Assembly (NCBI RefSeq): GCF_035946055.1
Contig: NZ_CP108364.1
Coordinates: 3,968,001-4,032,000, forward strand
Origin: Streptomyces sp. NBC_01341
GTDB lineage: Bacteria; Actinomycetota; Actinomycetes; Streptomycetales; Streptomycetaceae
Length of the DNA stretch: 64,000 nt
Reading direction: 5' to 3'
The notes under the pieces: generated by a model
The model's input: only the letters and a program-made list of their open reading frames with translations
Told to the model about the DNA's origin: nothing
The model's database searches: none
Shown: positions 40,354-49,846 of the stretch, in pieces
Position numbering within the stretch: position 1 is the first letter of the stretch
How the letters are laid out: each line of letters begins with the position of its first letter
Translations under genes and position numbers: made by a program

Positions 40354-41202
40354 TCAGTCGGCGTCGGCCGCGAGGCCCAGCTCCACGTCCCGCGCCGCTT
40401 CGGCCTCGCGGCGCACGAGCCGGAACCACATGAAGAGCACGAAGCCCCCGAACACGAACCATTCGCCGGTGTAGCCGAGGTTCTGGAAGGCCTTCAGGTC
40501 GAGCCCGCTGCCCTGCGCGGCCGCGGCGGGTACCGGCTTCATGCCGTCACTCGCCTCACCCGACCCGGCCGAGCCACCCGAACCGGCTTCCGGCAAGGTG
40601 ACCCAGGCGTCGTACACGTCGTACGGGACGAGGTTCACCAGGGACGCGGCGCTGATCATGCCGAGCTGCCCCTCGGGCAGCCCACCCGTGAGGTTCACAC
40701 CCTTGGTGCCGCTGTTCTCGGATGCCTGCAGATCGCCGGTCACGGTGATCCGCCCGGACGGCGCCGCCGGGACCTCGGCGCTGCCCGGCGACCCCGGCAG
40801 CCAGCCCCGGACGACCGGCAGCGCCTTGCCGCTGTCGGTGCGCAGCAGATCCAGGACGTAGAAGCCGCCGCGGTCGTCCAGCTTGCGCCCGGGCACGAGG
40901 AACTGGTCCCCGTACGTCCCCGTCGCCACGGCCGGGCGCCCGGAGGTCTCCGTACTCACCGGCAGCAGTTCGTCGAGCGGTTTCGCGGCGCGGGTACCGG
41001 GATCCGGGCGTTCCTCGGCCTCCTCATGGGTCTGGACGCGGTCCTCGAAGCGGCCGAGCTGCCAGGTGCCCATGAACACGCAGAACGGTATGGCCAGCAC
41101 GACGAAGAGGTTGATCCCCCACCATCGCGGGGTCAGCAGGAACCGGTACACCCCTCCACGGTACGGTTCCGCGTTCCGGGCGCCCGGAGCGGGGTGCACC
41201 AT
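40354..41202 (-). CDS. SURF1 family protein
   Basis: 282 residues from the ATG at 41202. A GTG at 41151 (MYRFLLTPRWWGINLFVVLA) is also possible but has its GGAGG too close. Two transmembrane helices flank the protein (about 26-48 and 246-266). The outside domain has GTWQLGRFEDRV, LPVVRGWLPG and YDAWVTLPE in typical SURF1 order. SURF1 helps insert heme a into cytochrome aa3 oxidase. The end is rich in Glu/Ala. It lies 11 bp after the S9 peptidase stop, so the two are one unit. Confidence 0.87.
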   Translation of the reverse strand: MVHPAPGARNAEPYRGGVYRFLLTPRWWGINLFVVLAIPFCVFMGTWQLGRFEDRVQTHEEAEERPDPGTRAAKPLDELLPVSTETSGRPAVATGTYGDQFLVPGRKLDDRGGFYVLDLLRTDSGKALPVVRGWLPGSPGSAEVPAAPSGRITVTGDLQASENSGTKGVNLTGGLPEGQLGMISAASLVNLVPYDVYDAWVTLPEAGSGGSAGSGEASDGMKPVPAAAAQGSGLDLKAFQNLGYTGEWFVFGGFVLFMWFRLVRREAEAARDVELGLAADAD

Positions 41203-41213
41203 TTATCCGGACC

Positions 41214-43073
41214 CTACGCCTTCGGCCCCCCGTCCTCCCCGGCACGGTCGGCCGCCGCTGCTCCCAGGTGCCGCAGCGTGAAGTCCAGCTCCAGCCGGAC
41301 CTGTTTGATGCGTTCCTCCACGACGAGCGAGCCGTGGCCCGCGTCGTAGCGATACACCTCGTGGACGGCGCCGCGGGCCGAGAGTCGGTCGACGTAGTTC
41401 TCCACCTGCCGGATCGGGCAGCGCGGGTCGTTGACGCCGGCCGAGATATAGACGGGCGCGCGCACCGCGTCGACGTAGGTCAGGGGGGACGAGGCCTCGA
41501 AGCGTTCCGGTACCTCCTCCGGGGTGCCGCCCAGAAGGGTGCGGTCCATCGCCTTCAGAGCCTCCATCTCGTCGTGATACGCGGTGACGTAGTCGGCGAC
41601 CGGAACCGCGGCCAGTCCGAGTGCCCAGACGTCCGGCTGCGTGCCGAGGCCGAGCAGGGTCAGATAGCCGCCCCACGAACCACCGGCCAGGACCAGCCGC
41701 TCGGGGTCCGCGAGACCCGACTCCACCGCCCACGCCCGGACCGCCGCGATGTCCTCGAGCTCGATCAGCCCGACCCGGTGCTTGAGGGCATCCGTCCAGG
41801 CGCGGCCGTACCCGGTCGAGCCGCGGTAGTTGACCCGCACGACGGCGAAGCCGTGGTCCACCCATGCGGCGGGACCCGAGGCGAAGGCGTCGCTGTCGTG
41901 CCAGGTCGGGCCTCCGTGTATCTCGAAGACCGTGGGGAACGGCCCGTCACCGGCGGCCGGGGTCTGGACCAGGGCGTGGATGCGGCCTCCGGGGCCGTCG
42001 ACCCAGGCGTCCCGCACGGGCACCGACGCGGGTGCCTTCGCCCCGGGCGGGTCGAGGACGACCGAGCCCGTCGTGGAACGCACGGCAGGCGGCTGTTCGG
42101 CCGACGACCAGAGGTACTCCACCGTGCCGTCCGGCCGTGCCGTGGCGCCCGACACCGTGCCCGCGGGCGTCTCCACCCGGACCGCGCCCTCGGCCCCCGG
42201 CTCATGGCGCCACAGCTCGCTGCGCGCCTCGAAGCTGTGCTCGATCAGCAGGGCCGAGCCGTCCGGATACCATTCCGCACCCACGTCACCCGGCAGATCG
42301 ATCGGCAGGTCGGTCTGCGTCCCTGCGACCGGGTCCCAGATCATCGGCTCCCAGCGCCCGCGCCGCTGGTGTCCGACCAGCAGCCGGGTGTCACCGGCCA
42401 CCGGGGCGAAGCCCAGTACGGCCAGGCCCAGTTCCTTCGTACCGCCCTCGGTGTCGTCCAGTTCGGCGACCGTCGAACCGTCTGGGCGCACCACCCGCAA
42501 CGCGGAGTGCATCGCATCGCCGTGTTCCGTGTGCTCCAGGGCGATCAGGGCCCCGTCGTGGGAGAGATCGCCGACGCCTGCGGACTCCCGGTGCCGGTAG
42601 ATCACGACGGGCTCCGCACCTGGGCGCACCAGGTGCACGGTCGTGCCGTCCTCGTCGGTCGAGCGGCCGACGACCGCCGTCCCGTCCCGCCCGATCGCCA
42701 GCCCGGCCGGGTAGGAGGCTTCGAGACCGGGCGCCGCCACCTCGTCCGTGCCGCCGGCGAAGGGCTGGCGCATCCACACGCCGAATTCGTCGCCGTCCGT
42801 GTCGGCGAACCACCAGACGTCCTCGCCGTCCGGCGTCAGCACGCCGTCCGTCGTCCCGTTGGGCCGGTCGGTGACCTGCCGCTGCTTCCCGGTCGCCCGG
42901 TCCCACGCGTACAGCTCGTACGTGCCGGTGGCGTTCGACACGAAGAGCGCGCGGTCGGGGGCGTCCTCGGCCCAGTCGGGCAGGGAGACCCGGGCAGCGC
43001 GGAAGCGCTGCTCCCACTGCGGCGGTTCCTTCTCGCGTTCGGGCACGGACGCGTCGTTCTGTGTGTCGCTCAT
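41214..43073 (-). CDS. S9 family prolyl oligopeptidase / acylaminoacyl-peptidase
   Basis: 619 residues from the ATG at 43073, with GGATGGGGGC just upstream. The frame is open further upstream without a better site. The N-terminal half (about 25-360) is a beta-propeller that limits access to the active site. The alpha/beta-hydrolase half has LVLAGGSWGGYLTLLGLG (catalytic Ser), SAGVNDPRCPIRQ (Asp) and YDAGHGSLVVEER (His). It hydrolyses short peptides, possibly with N-acylated ends, in the cytoplasm since no signal peptide is seen. SURF1 follows after 11 bp; a functional link is not evident. Confidence 0.9.
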   Translation of the reverse strand: MSDTQNDASVPEREKEPPQWEQRFRAARVSLPDWAEDAPDRALFVSNATGTYELYAWDRATGKQRQVTDRPNGTTDGVLTPDGEDVWWFADTDGDEFGVWMRQPFAGGTDEVAAPGLEASYPAGLAIGRDGTAVVGRSTDEDGTTVHLVRPGAEPVVIYRHRESAGVGDLSHDGALIALEHTEHGDAMHSALRVVRPDGSTVAELDDTEGGTKELGLAVLGFAPVAGDTRLLVGHQRRGRWEPMIWDPVAGTQTDLPIDLPGDVGAEWYPDGSALLIEHSFEARSELWRHEPGAEGAVRVETPAGTVSGATARPDGTVEYLWSSAEQPPAVRSTTGSVVLDPPGAKAPASVPVRDAWVDGPGGRIHALVQTPAAGDGPFPTVFEIHGGPTWHDSDAFASGPAAWVDHGFAVVRVNYRGSTGYGRAWTDALKHRVGLIELEDIAAVRAWAVESGLADPERLVLAGGSWGGYLTLLGLGTQPDVWALGLAAVPVADYVTAYHDEMEALKAMDRTLLGGTPEEVPERFEASSPLTYVDAVRAPVYISAGVNDPRCPIRQVENYVDRLSARGAVHEVYRYDAGHGSLVVEERIKQVRLELDFTLRHLGAAAADRAGEDGGPKA

Positions 43074-43162
43074 GCCCCCATCCAACCTGATGTGACCGCG
43101 GCGCCGGGTGGCCTGTGGATAACCGCTCGCGCGCACCTCGTCCTGTGGGTAACTTTCGCGGC

Positions 43163-43995
43163 ATGTACGCACCGACTCCCGACGACTGGCACGAGACCAA
43201 CCGCGCGCGATGGGACGAACGCGTGCCCATCCACGCGGCCGGCGAGTTCTACGGTCTGGACGCCTTCCTGGCGGGCCGGGACGCCCTGCGCGCGTTCGAG
43301 ATCGAGGAGGTGGGGGACGTGACCGGCCGGACACTGCTGCACCTGCAGTGCCACATCGGCGTGGACACCCTGTCCTGGGCCCGCCACGGCGCCGCGCAGG
43401 TCGTCGGCCTCGACTTCTCGGAGCCCGCCGTCGAGACCGCCCGCGGCCTGGCGCGGGCACTGGAGCTGACGCCTGAGCGCGCGGCCTTCGTGGCCGCCGA
43501 TGTGTACGACGCGGCGCAGGCGGTTCCGGACTCCGCGTACGACATCGTCTACACGGGGTTCGGAGCCCTGAACTGGCTTCCGGATGTCGGACTGTGGGCG
43601 GAGACCGCGGCGTCGCTGGTCGCCCCCGGCGGATTCCTCTACGTCGCGGAGTTCCATCCGCTGACGGAATGCCTGGACGACGAGACCGGCTCGAGGGTCA
43701 CGTACGACTACTTCAGCCGCGATCCCTGGGTGGACGAGTCGCCCGGCACCTACGCGGATCGCCACGCCACGACCGTCCACAACCGCAGCGTCGAATGGCA
43801 GCATCCGGTGGGCGAGGTGGTCTCGGCACTCGCGGCGGCCGGGCTGCGCATCGAGTTCCTGCGCGAGCACGACGCGACACTCTTCCCCAGGTATCCGGCC
43901 CTGGAGCGGCACACGGACGGGTACTACCGCTTCCCGGCCGGCCGCGCATCCCGATGGTGTATTCGGTCAAGGCCTCGCGGCCGATCGAGCGCTGA
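43163..43995 (+). CDS. Class I SAM-dependent methyltransferase with a frameshift near its 3' end
   Basis: Starts at the ATG at 43163. The SAM-binding motif is LLHLQCHIGVDTLSWARHGA, followed by VVGLDFSEPAVETAR (acidic loop), then a motif with DIVYTGFGALNWLPDV. Near 43937-43942 the reading frame loses its family end: in the starting frame it runs on into RASRWCIRSR, while the -1 frame gives PRIPMVYSVKASRPIER and a stop at 43993-43995, which looks like the normal end. A single missing base in GGCCGGCCG explains it, either real or a sequencing error. Unshifted, it fuses in frame to the next gene, ending at 44461. Confidence 0.75.
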
Positions 43996-44044
43996 GACCG
44001 GCGTCCCCGGCCGATTGTCAGTGGCGGGCGCCACACTCGGACGC

Positions 44045-44461
44045 ATGACTGAGATGGCTGACCGAACCGGTACGACGCCGCGAGCCGCCGCTCAGCGCGC
44101 CGCGGTGGAGGCCTACTGGGCGGCGGGCACCCGCGACTGGGAGGCGTTCGCGGCCATCCTCTCCGACGGTGTGGTGTACGACCTGCCGCAGACCCGCGAG
44201 CGCGTTCTCGGCAAGGAGCGGTACGTCCGGTTCAACCAGGAGTATCCGGGGGACTGGTGCGTCCGTATCGAGCGGATCGTCGCCGACGGGGACGGGCGAC
44301 AGGCCGCGGCCCGGACCTGTTTCACCGTGGCGGACGAGGAGATACCGGCCGTCCACTTCTTCACCTTCGACGCGGCCGGCCGGATCACGGAGGTGACGGA
44401 CTTCTGGCCCGAGCCGTACGAGCCGCCGACCGGCCGGGAGCACCTTGTCGAGCGGTACTGA
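44045..44461 (+). CDS. SnoaL-like / nuclear transport factor 2 fold protein
   Basis: 138 residues from the ATG at 44045; an ATG at 44057 would shorten it by four. The cone-shaped NTF2 fold is clear: AAVEAYWAAGTRDWEAFAAI, then LSDGVVYDLPQT, ERYVRFNQEYPGDW and FFTFDAAGRITEVTDFWPEP. Family members include polyketide cyclases, dehydratases and isomerases, but many have unknown roles. The open frame of the methyltransferase continues into this gene without a stop, so it would be a fusion if the shift is real. The most probable original state is two separate genes. Confidence 0.75.
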   Translation: MTEMADRTGTTPRAAAQRAAVEAYWAAGTRDWEAFAAILSDGVVYDLPQTRERVLGKERYVRFNQEYPGDWCVRIERIVADGDGRQAAARTCFTVADEEIPAVHFFTFDAAGRITEVTDFWPEPYEPPTGREHLVERY

Positions 44462-44550
44462 GCTCGGCGGGGACCCTTCTGCCTCGGAACGTGTGGGGTG
44501 TGCAGGGAGCGAGCCGGTCGTGGGGCTGTCGTGCATGCCCGGAGGTGTGC

Positions 44551-44589
44551 GCGGTGGCGCCCCCGAGCACGGCCCGGGGGCGCCACCGC
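44551..44589. terminator. Bidirectional terminator
   Basis: A perfect 14-bp stem, GCGGTGGCGCCCCC (44551-44564) with GGGGGCGCCACCGC (44576-44589), with an 11-base loop, lies between convergent SnoaL-like and lipase genes. Confidence 0.85.
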
Positions 44590-44614
44590 GGCACAGCCGC
44601 GTTCTGTGCGCGCG

Positions 44615-45409
44615 CTATGCCACGGAGCGGAAGGCCGGCAGATAGCCGTTCGACTGCCCGACCGCCTTCGGGTGGTACGAGTTGGTGATGGGAATGGACA
44701 CGCTGTGGATCCAGGCGTCTCCCGAGCAGAGTTCGTGTCCGGTGAATTCGTCCACCACGCTGGAGTAGGTGAACCCCGCGTCGGCCGCCCGCTTGGCGAG
44801 CACCCCGTTCAGCACGTCCGACGCGTTGTTGATCGACCCGCGTTCGGTCTCCGTGAGCCCGGCGATGCAGCTGCCCGACAGCTTGTAGAAGCGCGGGTAC
44901 CCGAGGACGACCACGTGAGCCTGGGGGGCACGTGAACGGATCCCGGCGTAGAGCGAGTCGAGTGCGCCCGGCAGCGAGTTCTGCATCTGTGAGACCGCTG
45001 TGTTAACACGGCTCACGCAGGTGGCCTCGCTCTGCAGGACGCACGTCTGCATGACGTCCGCGAATCCGACGTCGTTGCCTCCGGCCGTGACGCTGACGAG
45101 CGTGGTCGACGAAGTCAGCGCGCTCAGCTGACTGCTCGCCACGGACGCCGTCGTCGCGCCCGAGCAGGCGACGAACTTGAACGAGGACGGGTTGTTGGCG
45201 TTCGTCCAGAGGTACGGGTACGCGTTGGTGCTGCGCATGCAGTTGCCGCTCTCCGAGGTGTAGCTCCCGGCGCCCACTCCGGAGGAGTAGGAGTCACCGA
45301 GAGCTACGTAGTCGGCCCCTGCGGCGGATGCGGGTGGGGCGATGCCGAGTGCGGCAGCGGCGGCGATCGCGAGAGTGAGGACGGAGGCCCGGAAGGTTCG
45401 TACTGACAT
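44615..45409 (-). CDS. Secreted GDSL/SGNH-family lipase or esterase
   Basis: 264 residues from the ATG at 45409, with GAAGGG upstream. The Sec signal peptide is MSVRTFRASVLTLAIAAAAA with cleavage after ASAAG. The SGNH blocks are VALGDSYSSGVGAG (block I, nucleophile Ser), VTAGGNDVGF (block III Asn) and SYHPKAVGQSNG (block V, catalytic His with Asp/Trp near it). Six Cys residues probably form three disulfides. It resembles the extracellular Streptomyces lipases of S. coelicolor and S. rimosus. It would hydrolyse esters of fatty acids in the medium. The upstream intergenic region carries its promoter. Confidence 0.92.
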   Translation of the reverse strand: MSVRTFRASVLTLAIAAAAALGIAPPASAAGADYVALGDSYSSGVGAGSYTSESGNCMRSTNAYPYLWTNANNPSSFKFVACSGATTASVASSQLSALTSSTTLVSVTAGGNDVGFADVMQTCVLQSEATCVSRVNTAVSQMQNSLPGALDSLYAGIRSRAPQAHVVVLGYPRFYKLSGSCIAGLTETERGSINNASDVLNGVLAKRAADAGFTYSSVVDEFTGHELCSGDAWIHSVSIPITNSYHPKAVGQSNGYLPAFRSVA

Positions 45410-45838
45410 GGCTGCCAGCCCTTCGAAATGTGGGGGACGAGGGGGGAGTTCGTGGGGCGAGCATGTTTTTAGCAGCTCCCGGTACCCGTCGGTAAGTGGC
45501 CTCGCTGGAAGTCGTCTGATATGCCCGAATGATCGTTCGGGGGTCGATGCTCCGCGCGTAGATAAACCTTCGGCGGGCCCTCGAAATGGTGAAGTCGCGG
45601 GGCGTTTCGCCACTCTCCGTGACTCCTGCGCGTCATCCTCGACGGATGGCCGTACGTTCGAATCGCCAGGCGGCGCTCACTCTCCCGCCACCTTCGTGAC
45701 CCGACGGTTGCGCTCCCTGAGTCCGTCCTCCCGTCGGCGGTTCCGTCTCGTTCTCTGCCGCTGCTCGCTACTGGGCCCGCACACGACTGCGGCCGCCAGG
45801 AGCCCTGGCGGCCGCAGCGGTGTCGGGGGTGGTCCGGG
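45410..45838. other. Intergenic region: lipase promoter region and htpG terminator
   Basis: 429 bp. The part near htpG holds the hairpin at 45787-45817. Around 45524-45541 lies the inverted repeat CCCGAA-TGATCG-TTCGGG. The middle is AT-richer than average (45440-45620) and probably contains the lipase promoter. I see no gene. Confidence 0.4.
45787..45817 (-). terminator. htpG terminator
   Basis: A perfect 14-bp stem (45787-45800 with 45804-45817) closes a 3-base loop, 22 bp after the htpG stop on the minus strand. Confidence 0.85.
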
Positions 45839-47752
45839 CTACAGCGTGCGCTCCAGCCGGTCCGCCATCAGCCTGCTGAAGCGGGAGGGATCGCTCAGCT
45901 CGCCACCGTCCGAGAGGAGCGCCAGCCCGTGGACGAGTTCGGCCGTCTCGGCCAGCTCTGCGGAGGCGTCCGGGTCCTCGCCCCTCGCGTCGTGAGCCTT
46001 CTTCAGCCCGCTGATCAGTCCGTGGGACGGGTTGAGCTCCAGGATCCGCTTGGCGCGCGGCACTTCCTGGCCCATGGCGCGGTACATGTTCTCCAGGGCC
46101 GGGGTGGCGTCGTGCGTGTCCGAGACGATGCAGGCCGGGGAGACAGTGAGCCGTGAGGAGAGGCGTACCTCCTTCAGGGTGTCGCCCAGCTGCTCCGTCA
46201 TCCAGGTGAGGAGTCCGGCGTACTCCTGCTGCCGCTGCTCGCGCTCGGCCTCGATCTCCTTCTTCTCCTCGTCGCTGTCCAGGTCGACTTCGCCCTTGGC
46301 GATGGACTGCAACTGCTTGCCGTCGAACTCCGGCACGGACTGGACCCAGACCTCGTCGACCGGGTCGGTCAGCAGGAGGACCTCGAAGCCCTTGGCACGG
46401 AACGCCTCCATGTGGGGCGAGCTCTCCATGGCGGAGCGCGACTCGCCCGTCATGTAGAAGATCTGCTCCTGCCCCTCCTTCATCCGCTCCACGTACGAGC
46501 GCAGGGTGGTCGGCTCCTCCTCGTCCCGGGTCGAGGAGAAGGAGGCGATCTCCAGGATCGCGTCCCGGTTCTCGAAGTCCTGGAAGAGGCCTTCCTTGAG
46601 GACCCGGCCGAATTCCTTCCAGAACGTCGTGTACTTCTCAGGCGTCTTGGACCGCATGTCCTTGACGGTCGAGAGCACCTTCTTGACGAGCCGACGCCGC
46701 ATCATTTCGATCTGGCGGTCCTGCTGCAGGATTTCGCGCGAGACATTGAGGGAAAGGTCCTGCGCGTCGACTACGCCCTTCACGAACCGCAGATACGTCG
46801 GCATGAGGGCTTCGCAGTCGTCCATGATGAATACGCGCTTCACATAGAGCTGCACACCCCGCTTGTGGTCCTGCATGAACAGGTCCTGCGGTGCGTGGGA
46901 CGGGAGGAAGAGCAGGGCCTGGTACTCGAAGGTCCCCTCCGCCTGCATGCGGATGGTCTCGAGGGGATCGGTCCAGTCGTGGCTGATGTGCTTGTAGAGC
47001 TCGCTGTACTCCTCGTCCGTCACGGAGTCCTTCGACCGGGCCCACAGGGCCTTCATCGAGTTGACCGTCTCCGTCGCGGGCTCGGCGTCCTCCTCACCCG
47101 ACACCGCCGCCATGCGGATGGGCCAGGTGATGAAGTCCGAGTAGCGCTTGACGATCTCCCTGAGCTTCCAGGGAGAGGTGTAGTCGAAGAGCTTGTCCTC
47201 GGTGTCCTCCGGCTTGAGCCGCAGCGTGACCGAAGTGCCCTGCGGGGCGTCGTCCACGGGCTCGACGGTATACGTGCCCTCACCACCGGACTGCCAGCGG
47301 GTGCCGGTCTCCTCACCCGCGCGCCGAGTCAGCAGAGTGACCTCGTCGGCAACCATGAAGCTCGAATAGAACCCCACACCGAACTGGCCGATGAGCTCCT
47401 CGGACGCGGTGGCGTCCTTGGCCTCCTTGAGTTCCTGGAGGAATTTGGCCGTACCGGAATTCGCGATCGTCCCGATCAGCTGCACGACCTCGTCGTGCGA
47501 CATTCCGATTCCGTTGTCGCGCACAGTCAGCGTGCGATTCTCCGCATCCGCCTCGATGGCGATGTGGAGGTCGGACGAGTCGGCCCGGAGTGTGTCGTCG
47601 CGGAGGGTTTCCAGTCGCAGCTTGTCCAGCGCGTCCGAAGAGTTGGAAATGAGCTCGCGGAGGAAAACGTCCTTGTTCGAGTAGATCGAATGGATCATCA
47701 TCTGCAGGAGCTGACGCGCTTCTACCTGGAACTCGAAAGTCTCGGCCGGCAT
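45839..47752 (-). CDS. htpG: Molecular chaperone HtpG (Hsp90)
   Basis: 637 residues. The N-terminal GHKL ATPase domain (about 1-225) has ELISNSSDALDKLR, VRDNGIGMSHDEV and IGQFGVGFYSSFMVAD. The middle domain (about 230-500) includes FVKGVVDAQDLSLNVSREIL with the catalytic Arg region. The C-terminal dimerisation domain ends without a MEEVD motif, as in bacteria. It helps fold client proteins in an ATP-driven cycle. I see no HAIR or CIRCE element upstream, so HspR or HrcA control is not evident. Confidence 0.97.
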   Translation of the reverse strand: MPAETFEFQVEARQLLQMMIHSIYSNKDVFLRELISNSSDALDKLRLETLRDDTLRADSSDLHIAIEADAENRTLTVRDNGIGMSHDEVVQLIGTIANSGTAKFLQELKEAKDATASEELIGQFGVGFYSSFMVADEVTLLTRRAGEETGTRWQSGGEGTYTVEPVDDAPQGTSVTLRLKPEDTEDKLFDYTSPWKLREIVKRYSDFITWPIRMAAVSGEEDAEPATETVNSMKALWARSKDSVTDEEYSELYKHISHDWTDPLETIRMQAEGTFEYQALLFLPSHAPQDLFMQDHKRGVQLYVKRVFIMDDCEALMPTYLRFVKGVVDAQDLSLNVSREILQQDRQIEMMRRRLVKKVLSTVKDMRSKTPEKYTTFWKEFGRVLKEGLFQDFENRDAILEIASFSSTRDEEEPTTLRSYVERMKEGQEQIFYMTGESRSAMESSPHMEAFRAKGFEVLLLTDPVDEVWVQSVPEFDGKQLQSIAKGEVDLDSDEEKKEIEAEREQRQQEYAGLLTWMTEQLGDTLKEVRLSSRLTVSPACIVSDTHDATPALENMYRAMGQEVPRAKRILELNPSHGLISGLKKAHDARGEDPDASAELAETAELVHGLALLSDGGELSDPSRFSRLMADRLERTL

Positions 47753-47944
47753 GGGTGCGGGTTCCCTCTCTTGGTTAAATCATCTGAGTCGACACATATC
47801 GTAACCAGGCCCAGGTGTGCCCATGTGCTCCTTCGTCCGGGGTTGTTGGCCGTGTGACCCGCCGCGTCGTGGACGCGGACGGCGGACGGCGGACACGGGC
47901 ACCCGCAGCCGGAGCCTGTCCCGCCTGACAGGCAGACTGGGCGC

Positions 47945-49186
47945 ATGGGCGACGAACGAACGGTTTCCGGGACCACGCGGGACTCAGGGCTGCCACCGGT
48001 GATCACATGCCGGGAGCCGGGCACCTTCGCCTGGGGTGTGCTGGCCGAGCGCCATCCGGCGCTCATCGAACAGGTGCGGGACGCCTTCCCCTACGGTCCC
48101 GGCCCGCACCGTGCCCTCGACGACCTGCGTCACGAGATCATCCACGGTGTCGTCGAACCGCCGGGTGCCGCGAGTCCGGACCGGGGGTTCTGGCTGGACC
48201 AGGGGCGTGAGTACTTCGGGCGCCCCTGGTTCGACGCCCCGTTCCTCTGGGCGGAGAGCTACTTCTACCGCAGACTCCTGCAGGCAGTCGGCTACTTCGA
48301 CGAGGGGCCTTGGCAGGGCATCGACCCCTTCGCACCGTTCAAACGGGCCGAACTGCGCGGCGACACGGTGGACGAGGAGCTCAGGTCTCTGGACGGCCTC
48401 GCCGCTCTCCCCGCGGGTGAGCGGGCGGCAGCCCTCCTCCAGGCCTCGCTCTGGGGGAACCGCGCCGACCTGGGCTTCCGCTCCTCCGCGGACGAGCCGT
48501 CCCTCGGCGAGCCGGACCACAGCCTGGTCGCCGACGACACGGGGGAGCTGTGGTCGCTGCTGCCCGCCGGCGGGCGGGCCACCGTCGCCGTCATCGCGGA
48601 CAACACCGGTCGCGAGCTCATCCCCGACCTGATCCTCATCGACCATCTGCTCGAACACCGGCACGCGGACCGGGTGGTGCTCTATGTGAAGCCCCGTCCC
48701 TACTACGTCTCCGACGCGATGACGGCCGACGTCGTCGACTGCCTCCGCCGTCTGAGCGGCGCCCCCGGTGAAGCGGGTGTGATCGGCAGGCGTGTCTGGG
48801 AGGCCATGGGAGCGGGCCGGGTCGACGTGCGAACCCACGCCTTCTTCTGCGCCCCGTTCCCGTACGAGCTGATGCCCGAGGATCTCCGGGCCGAACTGGC
48901 CGCCGCCACGATGACGATCCTGAAGGGCGACCTCAACTACCGTCGGCTCGTGGGTGACCGGCTCTGGCCGCCGACGACGCCGTTCGCCGATGTCACCGCG
49001 TACTTCCCCGGCCCTGTCGCGGCGCTGCGGACGCTGAAGTCCGATGTCGTGGTGGGGCTGGACGTGCCCACCCTGGAACGCCTGGAGACATCCGGCCGTG
49101 CCTGGCGTACCAGCGGCACGCACGCCTTGGTCCAGGTGCGCGCCGGGCGGGGCGGCCCGCTCAGCGCGGCACGCCGTGCCGGGTGA
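47945..49186 (+). CDS. ARMT1-like damage-control phosphatase (DUF89 family)
   Basis: 413 residues. The DUF89 core is clear: helical N-terminus with WFDAPFLWAESYFYRRLLQA, then VIADNTGRELIPDLILIDHL (metal-binding Asp and Asn), VVLYVKPRPYYVSDAM, RTHAFFCAPFPYEL, and MTILKGDLNYRRLVGDRLW (Lys and Asp of the active site). Members of this family are known as metal-dependent phosphatases that remove damaged sugar phosphates or phosphometabolites. The end overlaps the convergent TetR gene by 26 bp. The exact substrate is unknown. Confidence 0.85.
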   Translation: MGDERTVSGTTRDSGLPPVITCREPGTFAWGVLAERHPALIEQVRDAFPYGPGPHRALDDLRHEIIHGVVEPPGAASPDRGFWLDQGREYFGRPWFDAPFLWAESYFYRRLLQAVGYFDEGPWQGIDPFAPFKRAELRGDTVDEELRSLDGLAALPAGERAAALLQASLWGNRADLGFRSSADEPSLGEPDHSLVADDTGELWSLLPAGGRATVAVIADNTGRELIPDLILIDHLLEHRHADRVVLYVKPRPYYVSDAMTADVVDCLRRLSGAPGEAGVIGRRVWEAMGAGRVDVRTHAFFCAPFPYELMPEDLRAELAAATMTILKGDLNYRRLVGDRLWPPTTPFADVTAYFPGPVAALRTLKSDVVVGLDVPTLERLETSGRAWRTSGTHALVQVRAGRGGPLSAARRAG

Positions 49187-49814
49187 CGAGGTCGTGCCAG
49201 CCCTGTTCCAACTGTGCGAGCGGCACGCCGCGTTCGCAGGCCAGGTGGTGGACGAGGGGGGTGTCGATCGATGCGAGGAGCGAGTGGGCGAGCAGTTCCG
49301 GATTCCCGGCCACGCCCGTTCGGTGCACCAGCATCGCGACGTGGCTGAGCCGCAGCCGGTAGGCGGGGATGGCGAAGGCGCGCAGCGGATCGGTGCGTGA
49401 GGCCAGGATGAGTTCGTGGTGATCGCGCTCGTGGCGCATGACGGCCGGGCCGAACGCGTGCAGCCGCTCGGCGGCCGGGGCGTCCGGCCCCATGGGGGGA
49501 GGCCCTGAGAGGAACGTCGCCTGGAGCAGTGACTCGCGGTGGTCGAGGAGCGCGATGAGCAGACCGGTGCGGTCCTTGAAGCGCCGGAAGACGGTGCCCT
49601 TCCCGACTCCGGCCGCCGCTGCCACCGACTCCATGGTGAGGTCTGCGGCCCCGCACTCCGCCAGCAGCCGCGAAGCGGCTTCCAGCAGGAGGGCGCGATT
49701 GCGTGCCGCGTCCGCCCGGAGACGCTCGGGTTCGCCCACGGCCGCGAGCGTGAGGCTTGTGCGCGTCCCGCCGGGGTCGGGCGGCCCGGACAGCGGGGAC
49801 ATGGGGGCGGTCAT
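49161..49814 (-). CDS. TetR family transcriptional repressor
   Basis: 217 residues from the ATG at 49814 with GGAG upstream. ATG 49802 is an alternative. The HTH is NRALLLEAASRLLAECGAAD followed by LTMESVAAAAGVGKGTVFRRFKD (recognition helix within GKGTVFRRF). The all-helical C-terminal domain would bind an effector and dimerise. It is divergent from the FMN reductase gene, and the intergenic region carries a large perfect inverted repeat, so it probably represses both genes. The last 26 bp overlap the ARMT1-like gene on the other strand. Confidence 0.9.
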   Translation of the reverse strand: MTAPMSPLSGPPDPGGTRTSLTLAAVGEPERLRADAARNRALLLEAASRLLAECGAADLTMESVAAAAGVGKGTVFRRFKDRTGLLIALLDHRESLLQATFLSGPPPMGPDAPAAERLHAFGPAVMRHERDHHELILASRTDPLRAFAIPAYRLRLSHVAMLVHRTGVAGNPELLAHSLLASIDTPLVHHLACERGVPLAQLEQGWHDLVTRHGVPR

Positions 49815-49846
49815 GGCTCCAAGGGTAGCGCCGGAGGACCGGAAGT

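Noticed and set aside
45524..45541. CCCGAA-TGATCG-TTCGGG as a LexA (SOS) box
   Set aside because: It differs from the actinobacterial GAAC-N4-GTTC core at one base and lies upstream of a lipase gene, not a repair gene. I keep it only as an unexplained inverted repeat.
47753..47944. An HspR (HAIR) or HrcA (CIRCE) site ahead of htpG
   Set aside because: Neither CTTGAGT-N7-ACTCAAG nor TTAGCACTC-N9-GAGTGCTAA occurs in the upstream region.
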